From: Pararge aegeria
Taxonomy: Eukaryota; Arthropoda; Insecta; Lepidoptera; Nymphalidae
Length of the DNA: 64,000 nt
Direction: 5' to 3'
NCBI RefSeq assembly: GCF_905163445.1
Contig: NC_053181.1
Span: 2,604,001-2,668,000 of the forward strand
This document shows, piece by piece, positions 1 through 10,749 of the stretch (its first letter is position 1; every line of letters starts with the position of its first letter). A program made the translations under genes and the position numbers. Under the pieces are notes generated by a model. It saw nothing but the letters and a program-made list of their open reading frames with translations, made no database searches and was not told the origin of the DNA.

Positions 1-67
1 CGCATTGCCACGCTTCATGTACTATACGTAGCCCATACAGTACAGTATTGTTTACTACGTTACACAT

Positions 68-345
68 GTGAGGTTACTATACTATTTATGAATTTTTTAA
101 TGACAAGGTTGCCTGAAAGCAAGCCACTCCGCTTTCATCTCACACAGGATAGAACAATGATTGTTAAATTGTACAATAATGTTGGAAAAGCAACTCAGCA
201 ACAGCTGAGTTTCTTGCCGGCTTCTTCTCGGTAGAATCTGCCTTCCAAACCGGTGGTAGAGTCACTACAAATAGTCATACTTGACGTTTCAAAAGTGCTC
301 ATATTAGGCCGACTTGAAATAAATGAAATTTGAATTTTTTGAGTG
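68..345 (+). mobile_element. CR1-like LINE, 3' UTR remnant
   Basis: This is the 3' end of a common lepidopteran LINE family. It shows the block TTTCTTGCCGGCTTCTTCTC near 210, ACCGGTGGTAGAGTCACTAC near 250, GACGTTTCAAAAGTGC near 285, then a GACTTGAAATAAATGAAAT tail. The same blocks recur at 6545, 9732, 18828, 32125, 33838, 39197, 44237 and 48228, and at 32296-32649 they follow a reverse transcriptase C-terminus, which ties the UTR to a LINE. No coding sequence remains here. Confidence 0.8.
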
Positions 346-485
346 ACAGTGTGCAGCAGTGTGAAGAAAGAAAAGTCACACTATGATTGAAATGCTTTAT
401 CTTTTTATTATGCCACATCTGATCCCTGTTGTAATCTGTTATTTTATGCATACTTACTACTTATAAAAATATATTATTTTTTGAC

Positions 486-925
486 GTCGTCAACGTCTTA
501 TAATTCGATGGAGCCGGCTGCACGCACGAAAACATGACGTATGCGGCGTTACCTCGCTCGGAGGCATTCCATTCAACGCTTGAAGTGCAAGCGAGAGCGC
601 GGAACGATCGACAAAGAGGCACAGTCGGCCTCCGCGTTCGACATCTGTCTCTCTCCTACTTGAGTGAGCGATGCGTCCGCGTGGACAGCTTCTATACAAT
701 AATACATTTACATGTTTTCGGCAAGGATGAAGTGCAGTGAAAAGTGAATGTGGTGTCAATTGTTTATAGCAACGATAATATCTATCAAATAAATAAAATT
801 AAAATTTTCTTTTGAAAAATGCAAACATTCCATCAGTATTTTCTTACGACGTTGTCACGTTCAACTATCGTCAGAAAGCCGACTTTACAGACAACCAATT
901 TTTTATTTGGTTTACCAACAGCTTT
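486..925 (-). repeat. Unclassified TIR-bearing repeat, family U (copy 1)
   Basis: Read on the minus strand this matches 13838-14217 and its duplicate at 27135-27514. Shared landmarks are GTAAAGTCGGCTT, ACGTGACAACGTCGTAAGA, a TCCACGCGGACGCATCGCTC block and an end near ATTATAAGACGTTG. The ACGTGACAACGTC motif occurs inverted at the two ends, so the family may be a TIR element. This copy has about 70 bp of extra internal sequence (roughly 570-640) relative to the others. Class unknown. Short ORFs here in both directions look like by-products of the repeat. Confidence 0.6.
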
Positions 926-1899
926 ACATTTACCTGATTTAAGCTTTATTTGGGTAATGCTAATCATACAATGAAAAAAGAGTTTCAATTTATGTAATCC
1001 ACGACGGCCATACAAATCTGCACAGCGTAATATAAAATTTAATGTTGATTTTATCGATCAATTCGAATACCTAGTCATTTTGTAACAGTTATGTTTACAT
1101 CTTTTCGGGACAAATTTTTTTTGGTTAAAAGATGTCCTTTTTCCTTGTCCCTTTGTCCTTTATGCAACGTGTATGCAAAATTTGTTTTAGAGGAGTTGTT
1201 AGATGTTATTGGACTTCGTAATCCTGCATTTGTCCGTGCTCAAATTAATACTCTATTTAATATAGAATAGATGACTTTGATAAATAAAATATATATAAAT
1301 AATAAATAGATTATCTGTGTGAGTGAGCCAATATTTCATCAGCTATTCTGCAATTGAACAAAAGGTTAACACGTGACAAAACACACGACAAAGTGATGTA
1401 AATTTAGTTAATAATTTTATTTCAGTTCCATTTCAATTTCAATTTGACAATCGTATGTTGGTATCATATGTATGTTGGTCTTGGTCTTTGAATATTAAAA
1501 TCATGAATTGCTATTTGCTTGCCTTGATTGCGGCCTACATCTGCATATTAAAGACTGGTTAACTTTTGTATATGGCTCTGTGTCCCCAAGTTACAGTTTA
1601 TGCACACTATTTATATTAATACTATCAACTAGGTAGTTGATAGTATTTATTAAACCTGTGCCTGCGAGTCAGCTTTGCGCTCCCCAATTCCTTTTCATCT
1701 ATGAATGATGTACCAGCCTCAAACCAATTAATTATAGTATCTCTCTTAAAAATGTGGTTATAATAAATTCCTAGTTTTGATTGTCATTATTAGTCTTATT
1801 GTTTTTATTATTCGTTATCTAATTAAAAGTTTTATATTCACGGTTAGAAAAATGTTAAATTGGTTTGGGCTATTTATTGTGTCATATAGAATTCTAAAA
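926..1899. other. AT-rich stretch without recognised features
   Basis: I see no gene, tRNA or complete repeat. Around 1186-1270 a short open stretch on the plus strand ends in a stop at 1267-1269, but it is too short to assign. Confidence 0.4.
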
Positions 1900-2085
1900 A
1901 CAAGACTTTAAAATGGTGATTCAGCGGTCGACGGCTAGTAACCCGGACAGCTAGGATCTGGAATGCCCATTTTCCCCGGTACCTCCAAATCAAGAGTGAA
2001 TAGGCATCTTCTAGGCAAGCGCGCTCCACCTTACGCTGCATCGCTTACCATCAGGTGTGATTGCAGTCAAGCGCTATAAACATAA
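1900..2085 (+). repeat. Interspersed repeat, probable LINE 3' remnant
   Basis: It contains GAATAGGCATCTTCTAGGCA and CTTACCATCAGGTGTGATTG, blocks I recognise from lepidopteran retroposon 3' ends. The second block also resembles the 3' end of the SINE family at 5970-6228. No coding sequence is present. Confidence 0.45.
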
Positions 2086-2219
2086 AAAAGTAAGAATGAC
2101 AAACTGCAATAACACGCAATTATAGGCTATGTTTTTTTATCTCTTCCTAGCTGAAACTCTATTGCTTGTTTTGTCTGGTAGCCATTATAAAAAAAGTTGT
2201 GGTAAATCTTAATATCTAC

Positions 2220-2400
2220 ACTTAATTTTATCTAAATAACTTTATTTCATACAAACGAATCAAAAGTACAGGACTAAAAAAATGAACATAATTAAAAAGT
2301 AAAAGGCGACCTTATTACCAATAGTAATCTCTTTCAAGCCACCTTTTCGAACGGACCCAGTGAGACTCGAAAATATAATATTTTAATCAACCATCCTAGT
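2220..2400 (-). mobile_element. LINE 3' UTR remnant, GATCGCT-hairpin family
   Basis: On the minus strand the motif order is GGTGGCTTGAAAGAGATTAC, a short loop, and AATAAGGTCGCC, a diverged form of the GATCGCT..AGCGATAAGGCCGCC hairpin. Intact forms lie at 2690-2740 (-), 47870 (+), 56955 (+) and 57480 (-). At 56537-57080 and 57395-58075 this UTR follows a reverse transcriptase C-terminus, so it is a LINE 3' end. Confidence 0.6.
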
Positions 2401-2599
2401 TAATAAACAAATGAATTCACCTTTGTATAGCACATAATCTATGCTTAATAAAGCGTATGAATTGGTACCTATTGTTTGTTTTACGGTTTAGTGCTAATAT
2501 CTGGAACTAACACTCGCGGAGCCAACAATTCCTGAGGAAGAATATATGAAATTCATGTTTCTCATTTATTAATACGCAGTTTCATTTCTTTTTTTTGGC

Positions 2600-2760
2600 G
2601 TTATTTAAATGAAATGAAATGAAATGAAAATACACCTAACGTACACCAAATAAAAAAAAACAAGCATTATAGAAAAAAAGGAGAAAAGATACAATAGGCG
2701 GCCTTATCGCTTAAAAGCGATCTCTACCAGGCAACCTACGAAATTAAATTGAATACATGA
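2600..2760 (-). mobile_element. LINE 3' UTR remnant with (GAAAT)n tail
   Basis: The minus strand reads AGAGATCGCTTTTAAGCGATAAGGCCGCC in two parts around 2698-2728, then a T-rich region with GGTGTACG, and ends in a short (ATTTC)n tail that appears on the plus strand as five GAAAT units at about 2609-2629. The tail microsatellite marks the retroposition end. Confidence 0.7.
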
Positions 2761-3325
2761 AATTGTGAAGAAGGGTTAGGGTTTACACAAAGTAATACTT
2801 GAATAATAATTATAAATTACAAAAATATACATACTTCATAAAAATAAAAAAAAAAACAAAATGTATATAATAGAATATCGGTTATTATATAATCTACAGG
2901 GCTTATGAGTGTTTAAACTCGAATCCCTGCAACTTAACAGGTAAGATTATGATAAGAAAGGTACTGAAATTGGACCCAGTTCAAAGTAGATAGCCCAATA
3001 GCATTCCGGTGATCATAAGCCTAACATTTCCTATTCAGTCGATCGAACGATCGCAGTCCAAATTAACGTTGAAAATACCTGCACTTCACGTTAACCTACT
3101 GTAGTTGCAACAGTGTATTTTCAGACTTTTGGTACAGTTCGGCCACTTGCTTTTCCAGCTTTGCCTAAAAATGAAATTGGACTCTTGAAAATGACGACGA
3201 TTTTTTCCAACGTTTAGCGTTTCCCAGCGAGGCATTTCTGCATCACTACCTGGTGAAAATATATCGTGCAATCACGTACCATTTTTAAGCGCAAGAAAAT
3301 AATACTTTGTTATTTTGTAAACCTC
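2761..3325. other. Unassigned AT-rich stretch
   Basis: No gene or repeat was recognised. A 61-codon minus-strand ORF at 3086-3271 has no recognisable domain and is treated as chance. Confidence 0.4.
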
Positions 3326-3560
3326 CGCAGTGATAGCCCAGTGTAGGAGCTCGACTTCACTTTCGGAGGGCTGAGTTCGAATTCCAAACGCACCTCTAAC
3401 TTTTCTAAATTATATGAGTTTTAAGTAATTAAAATATCACTTACTTTAACGGGAGACGGAAAACATCGTGAGAAAACCTGAAGGCATGAGAGTTCTCCAT
3501 AATGTTCTCAACGGTGTATGGAGTCCATCAATCCGCTCTACACTCTTTATATACAATTCA
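3326..3560 (+). mobile_element. SINE family S1 (tRNA-related)
   Basis: The head has an A-box-like GTGATAGCCCAGTGTAGGAG and a B-box-like GAGTTCGAATTCC. The body has ACGCACCTCTAACTTTTCTA, AACATCGTGAGAAAACCTG and GAGAGTTCTCCATAATGTTC. The same order recurs at 9246, 11293 (-), 24591 (-), 38055 and 42789. Full copies continue to GGAGACCCGTGC..GTAGTGGGCCGGT; this one decays before that. Confidence 0.8.
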
Positions 3561-3844
3561 TGCCCCCGAGAACTCTCAGTTCACAGTCTAAATCTCTTAG
3601 CAGGAAGCTTTTTTTCCGCTTTATGGCAAGAATATGTTTCCTCGCTCCAACTGAAGTAGAAAATTTGGCTCCTTTAAGTAACCCGCTTCTATACAGAAGG
3701 TATTAACGGCGAGCTGATGAGAGATGTCTGTGGATGATTGTGAAACAAACTGACTGAATTATCACATGAAACATTCTATTTTGTAAAATTCAAAAGTAAT
3801 CGCAGTAATAAACAAATAAATAATCAATCAAATCAAATAAAAAT

Positions 3845-4340
3845 AACTTACATCAAACAAAAATACTTTATTGCACACAAGAAAAAGAAAATAAAAGAGA
3901 CAAAAACAACAAAGGTACAATTAAATTTGTGTAACAAAGGCGGCCTTATCACTTATAGTGATTTCTTCCAGGCAACCATTATGAGGAATTAGCTCACATA
4001 TGAATCCTTATACCGGTGCGCAAAACTCTAAAAATATACAAACATATTAATAATTACAATAATAACAATAACAGTACATATATCGAATAAAATAAAATAC
4101 TATATGGTAAAATAAATAATACTAAAACTATATATAATAATGTTATCGGTACAGAAAGTAAATGTGGAATATAATAATCATACTTACGGTTTTAATTAAT
4201 AATTCTTTAGACGAGTCTTAAAAATACTGTGTGATTTAGCGTAACGAATGTCACGTGGAAGATCATTCCACAATTTAACTGCCTTGATAGTAAATGACTC
4301 ATCATTGACATTGTCACTCTGAGAACAGAGAGTAAGTGAG
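3845..4340 (-). pseudogene. LINE remnant: reverse transcriptase C-terminus plus GATCGCT-hairpin 3' UTR
   Basis: On the minus strand codons from about 4331 down to the stop at 4196-4198 give a C-terminal LINE tail with KAVKLWNDLPRDIRYA, the usual 'LWN-LP' motif at the end of many non-LTR reverse transcriptases. The 3' UTR then carries the diverged hairpin near 3950-3980 and ends in a poly-T stretch. It matches 32880-33085 (+), sharing AATTCCTCATAATGGTTGCC-type sequence. It is heavily 5'-truncated and not functional. Confidence 0.7.
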
Positions 4341-4461
4341 AATTGAAATAGCACCAAGAAATGTAAAGCGATCTTTAAGATAAGTCTATCTTTAAGATAT
4401 GTGGATGAAACAGAATAGTGTAAAGAAAACTTAAATTATGATAGTTTCTTCGGTGTCTAAT

Positions 4462-4632
4462 AGTGAGCCATTGGAGTTTAATATGCTACGATAATACCCA
4501 CATCGCCATCTAGCCCCAAAGTAAGCGTAGCTTGTGTTATGGGTGCTAAGATGACTGATGAATATTTTTATGAATAATATAAATAAATACTTATAATATA
4601 CATATAAACACCCAGACACTAGGAACTGGAGT
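4462..4632 (-). mobile_element. SINE family S3, 3' part
   Basis: Motifs CATCGCCATCTAGCCCCAAA, GTAAGCGTAGCTTGTGTTAT, GACTGATGAATATTTTTATG and AAACACCCAGACACT are shared with 35166-35368, 51827-52050, 58079-58375 and 63102-63372. The tRNA-related head (GGTTCGATTCCCACAACTGG on the element strand) is missing here. Confidence 0.75.
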
Positions 4633-4689
4633 GGATCAAACATTTTTTGTTAAGATTTTTATGTGAAAGAAGAAAATCCTAGCATGCTA

Positions 4690-4845
4690 TGTCGTAAAAA
4701 TAGCACGATTTTCTTCTAAAAGTCCAAACGGATATCAGCTCCTGCATCTGGCATATTTTATTAGCTCTAAAACGGGGCAACCGCGCTTCTGCGAATATTT
4801 AAAAAGAAAATCGTGCGATTATTGCGCACGATTTTCTTTTCAAGG
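4690..4845. repeat. Possible MITE with GCACGATTTTCTT arms
   Basis: The motif GCACGATTTTCTT occurs at about 4703, inverted at 4802-4817 and direct again at 4825-4840. The last two form a perfect 16-bp stem with a 7-nt loop. Outer boundaries and target duplications are not clear. Confidence 0.35.
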
Positions 4846-5567
4846 TTCTATGCCCAAAGGGTCAAATCGGAATTATATTGTTCTGGCATCTCCGCATCCG
4901 TCCGTCAGACGCTTCGACCTTCCTTAAATTATATTTGACTGTACTTCAAATTATTATTTCTTTATGCCCTTACTGAGTTTTGAAAGAATTTGTTGCGTAT
5001 TTTGTAAAATATGTAGTTCTTTTTCTATTTAACACAAAACCAAATTTAATTTTTACTGCGTAGTTGCTTTTGGTGACGATTGAAATAAATACTTTTCATT
5101 TTCTTTACTTTTTAAACCTTTTTTGCCGACCCAGCAAATGGTTCAAATTTAAAAATTCTTTATTCATGTAGGCCCATCACTGGTACTTATAAAACGTTCA
5201 CATGTACAAGTATGTACGTCTATCTTCTTTCTCTGACTCTCCTGCAAACTCTCTTGCGCCTACTAAAACATGGCTGAAGAAAGCAGAACTCACATTTCCC
5301 CACGGATATTGACCACGGATGCCCACCAGTGACCATCTAGGACAAGTCATGTTTGGCACATACCATCCTAACCTCAATACCGCGCTGGCAATAACGACCC
5401 ACAAACCTATTGGAGGTGACCTGGATCCACTGACGTCAATCGCGGTTACCTCCGAGCGTAGAAATGCAGAACGATCACTATTTGATCTAACATCGATCGA
5501 TAATTCACACAATAAGTTTTAGTTTTATTTTGTAGCTTTTTAGTTTACCTTTAGTTACCCTTACAAG
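4846..5567. other. No recognised feature
   Basis: Overlapping short ORFs on both strands at 5198-5522 have no recognisable domain. The sequence could be a decayed retroelement, but I cannot support that. Confidence 0.35.
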
Positions 5568-5965
5568 TCAAAAATCCCTCAGTGCCTGAAGACCAAAGTC
5601 TTCGAACAGTGCGTGCTGCCAGTGATGACTTATGGCTCCGAAACATGGCCGATGGAGAGAGCTATGCTCGGAGTATCTCTCCGTGATAAAATCAGAAATG
5701 TGGAGATCCGTAGAAGAACCAGAGTTACCGACATAGCTCAACGAGTCGCGAAGCTGAAGTGACAATGGGCGGGGCACATAGTTCGGAGGAGGGATGGACG
5801 TTGGGGTCCCAAGGTGCTGGAATGGCAGCCCCGCACTGGTAAACGCAGCGTTGGTTGATCCCCGATGAGGTGGACGGACTACATTAGGCGCGTCGTAGGA
5901 TTCTGAAACCGTGGAATTTGGAACTCCCTACAAATGACCTATGTCCAGCAGTGGACGTCTATCGG
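5568..5965 (+). pseudogene. RTE-like LINE, C-terminal reverse transcriptase remnant
   Basis: The plus strand from about 5573 encodes a typical RTE-type tail, including QCVLPVMTYGSETW, RAMLGVSLRDKIRN and RRRTRVTDIAQRVAKLK. An in-frame TGA then replaces the expected Trp codon at 5760-5762. After AGHIVRRRDGRWGPKVLEWQ the frame breaks near 5855. The end, CCTATGTCCAGCAGTGGACG, is the usual 3' boundary block. A minus-strand piece of the same protein region lies at 60237-60350, and the 3' block alone at 59745-59821. Confidence 0.8.
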
Positions 5966-5969
5966 TTAC

Positions 5970-6228
5970 AAGTTACAAGTTAGCCCTTGACTGCAATCTT
6001 ACCTAGTGGTAAGTTATGATGCAGTCCCAGATGGTAGCGGGCTAACCTGTTAGGGAGTGTGGTAGTCATAACCCTAATTAGTTTCTACGCGACATCACAC
6101 TGGAACGCTAAGCGGCACGTCCTTGTCGATAGAGTAACTAGCCACGACCAAAGCCACCCACCAGATCGGGACTCCTAATTAAATTCACAACGCTCACCGC
6201 TGCACCAGGGCGGTCGTCAAATTAGTTT
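5970..6228 (-). mobile_element. SINE family S2
   Basis: On the minus strand the order is CTGGTGGGTGGCTTTGG, GGCTAGTTACTC, GACGTGCCGCTTAGCG, GATGTCGCGTAGAAACTAAT, GGTTAGCCCGCTACC and ATTGCAGTCAAGGGCTAACT. Relatives are at 10385-10745, 49000-49195, 59165-59345 and 60664-60850. This is a widespread lepidopteran SINE type. Confidence 0.7.
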
Positions 6229-6544
6229 TAATTTAAAACTATACTTCTTTGCACCCCCTGGTTGCACCCCAACGTAAGTAAACTATAAAATAAACTGTTC
6301 ACTGAATACTCGAGACAATACGATTCGACGTGTTCTGATAAGCTGCTTACAGGCACATCAATAATGTATTTGCCACAAGGCTTGTCGGTATTAAGTCGAG
6401 ATACATGTCGCGACTACGATTTCACATAATTATTGTAGTGGAAAACAATATCGTTATTAGTTATGAGTTGCTCAGTTATTGATTACGCGGTATGATGGCT
6501 GAAACTAGTCAAATCGTATAAAACGGGTCTGTTCATTGAATAAA

Positions 6545-6815
6545 GTCAAATTCAAATTCAAGGCCTACTTTATAAGAAATGTTGAAACGTCAAGTATAGT
6601 TGTAATGACTCTACCACCGTTTCGGAAAGCAGATTAAGAGAGCAGAGCCGGCAAGCAACTCAGTAGTTGCTCTTTTCCAACATCAACATTTACAATCATT
6701 TTTCTATCTTGCGGGAGATGAGAGCGAAGCTGGCTGCTTCCAATCGACCTTGTCATCAAATTCATCAAATATATACTAAACTCGCTGTATATGATGTGTT
6801 TATACACATTTTTTA
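6545..6815 (-). mobile_element. CR1-like LINE, 3' end
   Basis: This has the same 3' UTR blocks as 68-345, read on the minus strand: GAGCAACTACTGAGTTGCTT, GACGTTTCAAC and a TTGAATTTGAATTT tail. The former C-terminal coding part (toward 6815) is decayed. Confidence 0.75.
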
Positions 6816-6819
6816 TATG

Positions 6820-7085
6820 TATGTGTAGCGGTCTCCACATTACAGAACTAGATGGCGCCACAAAAATCCTGCATCGCGTTAGCGAAGTGTTCACGAAGAA
6901 TGCCTATATATACAAAAAATTTTTATATTACATATTTTTTTATTTCAATGAAAAGTATACTATATTATTTCTAATACCTCCCAGAATATGTATAAAAAGT
7001 TTCATGAAGATCGGTTCAGTAGTTTTCGTGTGAAAGCGTAACAAACAAAGTTACATTAACATTTACGAGTATAATATTAGGAGGG
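6820..7085. repeat. Unclassified lepidopteran interspersed repeat
   Basis: It contains GAAGATCGGTTCAGTAGTTT followed by GTGTGAAAGCGTAACAAACA and ends near TATAATATTAGGA. I recognise this as a common lepidopteran repeat end but cannot assign a class. The open frame across it is not a gene. Confidence 0.5.
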
Positions 7086-7700
7086 AGGAGGGATTATTAT
7101 AAATTATATAAAGCAAAATAGTACAAATTAAAGCAATTCTATATCAATGAATGTTTATGGCGTAGCGTAGGTATCAGCCAGGAGGGCAACCGCTAACACT
7201 AGTTCCAGAGATTCGTTGGACACAAAAAAATTCGGCACCCCTACCAAAGCCATGTCGATTAAAGACGTCTATCAGTTTATATAATATAACACAACTTTCT
7301 TGCGTTGGGAAAAATGTCCTTAAGAGAAAAATGGACAGTTTTTCGACATATTCTGCACCTTTGATGCCATAGAAATAACTTATTACACTTCGCCTTACTT
7401 CACAAAAGTTGTTTAAAGTATAGGAGCTGCGTCTTTATTTGATTCAACAACTTTGAAATAAATCTCTTTGAAGCCGGCAGATGGTTTGCATAAAGACTAC
7501 TCAAGGATCTATATGAATAAAGCCAGCATTCTTTAATTTATATCGCTACAACTTCTTCGTATGTAAAGTTCTACGAACGCGAAAAACTTTTGTTACAAAG
7601 GCCTCTTTAAATACTTTAGAATATTTTTTCGACATACTTCTGTTATTCTTTTTACTATCATCAATAAATAGCCTTTAACAGCCCACTGCTGGTGTAAAGC

Positions 7701-8401
7701 CAGTGGCGTTCACTTCATACAAGTACGAAAGCACTGCCTACTCGAAAATTGATGTATTTACTCGATTTTTGCCGTTTAACCCGGCGAGAGTGTGGCAGGG
7801 TAAATAATACCCGGCCACTCAGTTAAACAACTATATCTTTTCCATTTCGCGATGAATCCGTTTGGGGCGCTCAGTAGCTGGAGGTAGGAGTATACGGGGG
7901 GGAAAAGTGGCGTGATCTCAGCTATGCGTGCGCCGGCACGGGAGTTATACGTGCGCAAACGTGCTCTGGGTAAGTTTCACCCTGCCACATAGCTGTTGAA
8001 ACTTTTTTTTTATTACATACGAGCTAGTAGCGTGGAAAGTATACTTACAGTACATACAAATTATATATAAGAAAAATATTAATTTGGTTTTCGTTTGTTT
8101 CTAAAGTTTAAAATTTATGGTTTCAGTTTTTTGGTTCCTATAATTCGTAATAAAAATAATAAATGTATAAGATTAAACAAATTGGTTTTTATTTAATCAA
8201 TTAAACAATATAACAAACTTATGAACAGATGTTGAACTTTCAATAAATTTAATGAACTGAACAAAATAACCTACTTTTATATTTGGGTGAAATTTACCCT
8301 GCCACAAAGTCCGTGTAAGTTTTTTCACCACATTCTCGCCGGGTTAATGCAATTTTCCTGTTGTATGCATACCCTGGTAAGAAATCCAGTGTACGCCACT
8401 G
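7701..8401. mobile_element. hAT-like MITE carrying a nested piggyBac-like MITE
   Basis: The ends are CAGTGGCGTTCACT at 7701 and its inverted counterpart AGTGTACGCCACTG at 8401. Flanking octamers TGTAAAGC (7693-7700) and AATAAAGG (8402-8409) share TAAAG, a decayed 8-bp target duplication, which is the hAT length. Related ends occur at 34154-34345, 38337-38589 and 41117-41271. There is no coding capacity. The middle is the separate TTAA-flanked insertion at 7780-8343. Confidence 0.65.
7780..8343. mobile_element. piggyBac-like MITE at TTAA
   Basis: TTAA at 7776-7779 and again at 8344-8347 flank a 564-bp insert whose ends are CCCGGCGAGAGTGTGG and, inverted, CCACATTCTCGCCGGG. A TTAA target with CCC/GGG termini is the piggyBac signature. 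The GGCAGGGTAAAT block near the left end is repeated inverted near the right end. It is non-autonomous; the ORF over its left end is not a gene. Confidence 0.75.
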
Positions 8402-8602
8402 AATAAAGGCCTAAACTTATGGGGATGTTTGCCCGTAATCAAAAGCAGGGCTAGGCAGATGTTTGCTGCCCATTTTCCGCTATACATCTTTATGTATGTA
8501 GCGACAAGGCATGTTAAATAATTTATAGAACGTTAAATAATATATAGATTAAAACTAACCTCGGTTAAATAATATATAGAACTCCGCCGAAACAGCTTTT
8601 GC

Positions 8603-8670
8603 TGCCGTGACCAGGATTTGAACCTGGGTACCTACAGCCACAACAGCCATAACCACTAGACAATCAGGGC
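8603..8670 (-). pseudogene. tRNA-His-derived unit, decayed
   Basis: The minus strand keeps the T-arm region CCCAGGTTCAAATCCTGGTC and the 3' end CACGGCA, but the B-box has an A substitution, the anticodon arm has lost bases and the 5' acceptor strand reads GCCCTGA. It shares non-tRNA flanks with the three better copies (5' CACCAGTTCCG, 3' AGCTGTTTCGGCGGAG), so it is a member of the same spreading unit. Not expected to be functional. Confidence 0.7.
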
Positions 8671-8689
8671 TAGCGGAACTGGTGAGTAA

Positions 8690-9245
8690 ATAGATTTAAA
8701 AAAACCAAACAAAAATCACACTGTCACTTTTCAGATTAATAAGCAGCCCTTAACAAACACATGGATCAACATCATTAAAAACATTATTAAGAGTGATATT
8801 GTATTGGATTTTTTTAACCAACAATTTAGCAAATAAAACACGTAAATGCGCACAAGAATACACGACGAAATGCAAATCTCAGTTTTCATTAGAGAATTGC
8901 ATACGAAGAAAGCCTACAAGTTCACCTAATTTAATGCCAAGAACTCTTTGCGAAAGACTCAATTTTTCATAGCCTGTTTTACTCTCCTTTGTTTTAACAC
9001 AATAATGAAGTTACATTACGAAAGAATCGTGTTCCTCTACCTTTTTCTGTCGATGTTAAATTGCACAAAGTTATTTCAACGTGTTTGTGTTCTTTATATT
9101 TCTGGATAAAAGGCTTTTGTGTGATTTCACGAGTCTCACGTTAAGGGACCGAGCTTTACAATGTTGTATTCTGTTTTGACGTAAATGTTCTCACTTAAAT
9201 GCTTTAGACCTTTTTAGATTTGATATAAGACTATATAGGTACAGA
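8690..9245. other. No recognised feature
   Basis: AT-rich with no gene or tRNA found. Just upstream, 8513-8582 holds three imperfect copies of a GTTAAATAATATATAGA unit. Confidence 0.35.
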
Positions 9246-9548
9246 ATATTCGATAGCCCTGTGGTAGGACTTCGACTTCACTTTTCGGGGCCGTGTTTGA
9301 ATCCCAGAACGCACCTCTAACTTCTCAATGTGCGTTTTAAGTAATTAAAATATCATTTGCTCTAACGGTGAAGGAAAACATCGTGAGAAAACATGCTTGC
9401 CTGAGCATATTGTTGCCATGCTTGCATATTGTTCTCAAAGGCGAGAGTCCATTAATCTGCACTGGGCCAGAGTGGTGCCTCATTGTGGGAGGAAATCCTT
9501 TAGTGGGCCGGTATCAGGTTGATATAATGATGTTGATGATGCTGATGA
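9246..9548 (+). mobile_element. SINE family S1, near full length
   Basis: The order is GATAGCCCTGTGGTAGGACT, TTTGAATCCCAG, ACGCACCTCTAACTTCTC, AAAACATCGTGAGAAAACAT, CACTGGGCCAGAGTGGTG, GTGGGCCGGTATCAGGTTGA and a GATGATG-rich tail. The A-box and B-box spacing fits a tRNA-derived head. A second, partial tail (GGAGACCCGTGCCCTGTAGT) follows at about 9655-9680. Confidence 0.8.
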
Positions 9549-9731
9549 AAAAAAAAGCCGGCCATGGATTCCGCACCGCCAATAGAACTGAGAAAAAAAT
9601 CCGCACTGTCCACCGCACAGTCCAAAGTGGTGGACTACTTAACCCCTCATTGTGGAAGGAGACCCGTGCCCTGTAGTGGCCCGTTAAACTGCCTACGTCA
9701 TTGTCCAGCAGTGGACATCTATCTGTTGATA

Positions 9732-9925
9732 ATGACAAGGTAGATTGGAAGCTGCCAGCCTCGCTCTCATCCCCCGCAAGATAGAAAAATGATTGTAAAT
9801 GTTGATGTTGGAAAAGAGCAACTACTGAGTTTCTTGCCGGCTCTTCTCGGTAGAATCTGCTTTCCGAACCGGTGGTAGAGTCACTACAAACTTGACTTGA
9901 CGTTTCAAAAGTTTCAAATTTTGAT
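9732..9925 (+). mobile_element. CR1-like LINE, 3' UTR remnant
   Basis: It carries ATGTTGGAAAAGAGCAACTA, CTGAGTTTCTTGCCGGCTCT, CCGAACCGGTGGTAGAGTCA and TTGACGTTTCAAAAG. It is 5'-truncated to the UTR. Confidence 0.75.
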
Positions 9926-10384
9926 GATGATGATTTATTTTATTTTATTTATTTTTATTAGGACTACCAACAAAATTACATATATTATAGTTATGAATAA
10001 AGCTAGCCTTAGGTTACTAATGACACATAATTTCACTTATAGGTAGTCACAGCATGCTTAAAAATGATGATTTAAAATTAATTAGAAATAGTATCAATAG
10101 CCTTCTCACTGTTCGCTAACATGTTTCTAGTTCCTGCTTCTTGCGCACTATCGCGTTGGCGATTTAACAGGTGCCTCATACCGTATCGGGAAATTTAAAT
10201 CTGAATGCTTTTCAATTCCAGCTGAAGCGAGCGCAGTAATCTGAAAGCAGATGGCTTCAGCCGTCTGATACGCGTCGACGGAAATTACATTTCTGCTTTT
10301 TTAATAGTAGGCAGGTGTGTTAAGGAAAGAATAAAGTAATGAATAAAAATACAGAAAAAAATATAAATTAAAGTTACAAAACCT

Positions 10385-10745
10385 ACAAAGTTTTGACGAC
10401 CTCCCAACACAACGGGGAGCGCTGTCTCTGAATTTAATTGGGAGGTCCAGGGTTCGATTCCTGGCCGGGACAATTTTGGATTTTAATAATTTCTGAATTT
10501 TCTCTGGTCTGGTGGGAGGCTTCGGCCCAGGCTAGTTAACACCCTAACGACAAAGACGTGCCGCTAAGCAATTTAGCGTTCCGGTACGATGTCACGTAGA
10601 AACCAATTAGGAGTTTGAATACCATACTCCCTAACCGGTTAGCCGGCTAGTATCTGCAATCATTTGTGCAATAGAGACTTTATCTATCTATCTATCTAAA
10701 AGTGAGATTGAAGTCAAGGGCTTACTTGTAGCAGAATAAAAAAAA
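10385..10745 (+). mobile_element. SINE family S2, long copy
   Basis: A tRNA-like head contains the B-box GGGTTCGATTCCTGG near 10449. The body follows with TTCTCTGGTCTGGTGGGAGG, GACGTGCCGCTAAGCAATTT, GATGTCACGTAGAAACCAAT and GGTTAGCCGGCTAGTATCTG. A (TCTA)n run sits at about 10680-10697. It ends with AAGTCAAGGGCTTACTTGTA and an A-rich tail near 10740. Confidence 0.75.
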
Positions 10746-10749
10746 ACAT

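Noticed and set aside
490..759. Overlapping ORFs of 89 and 68 codons on opposite strands
   Set aside because: They lie within family U repeat sequence that recurs elsewhere with indels breaking the frames; no protein domain is visible.
5198..5522. Overlapping 104- and 67-codon ORFs
   Set aside because: No motif or codon signal recognised. Possibly worn retroelement sequence, but not supportable as a gene.
10440..10475. Stand-alone tRNA gene suggested by GGTTCGATTCCTGG
   Set aside because: Only a B-box-like arm is present without a full cloverleaf; it is the head of an S2 SINE.
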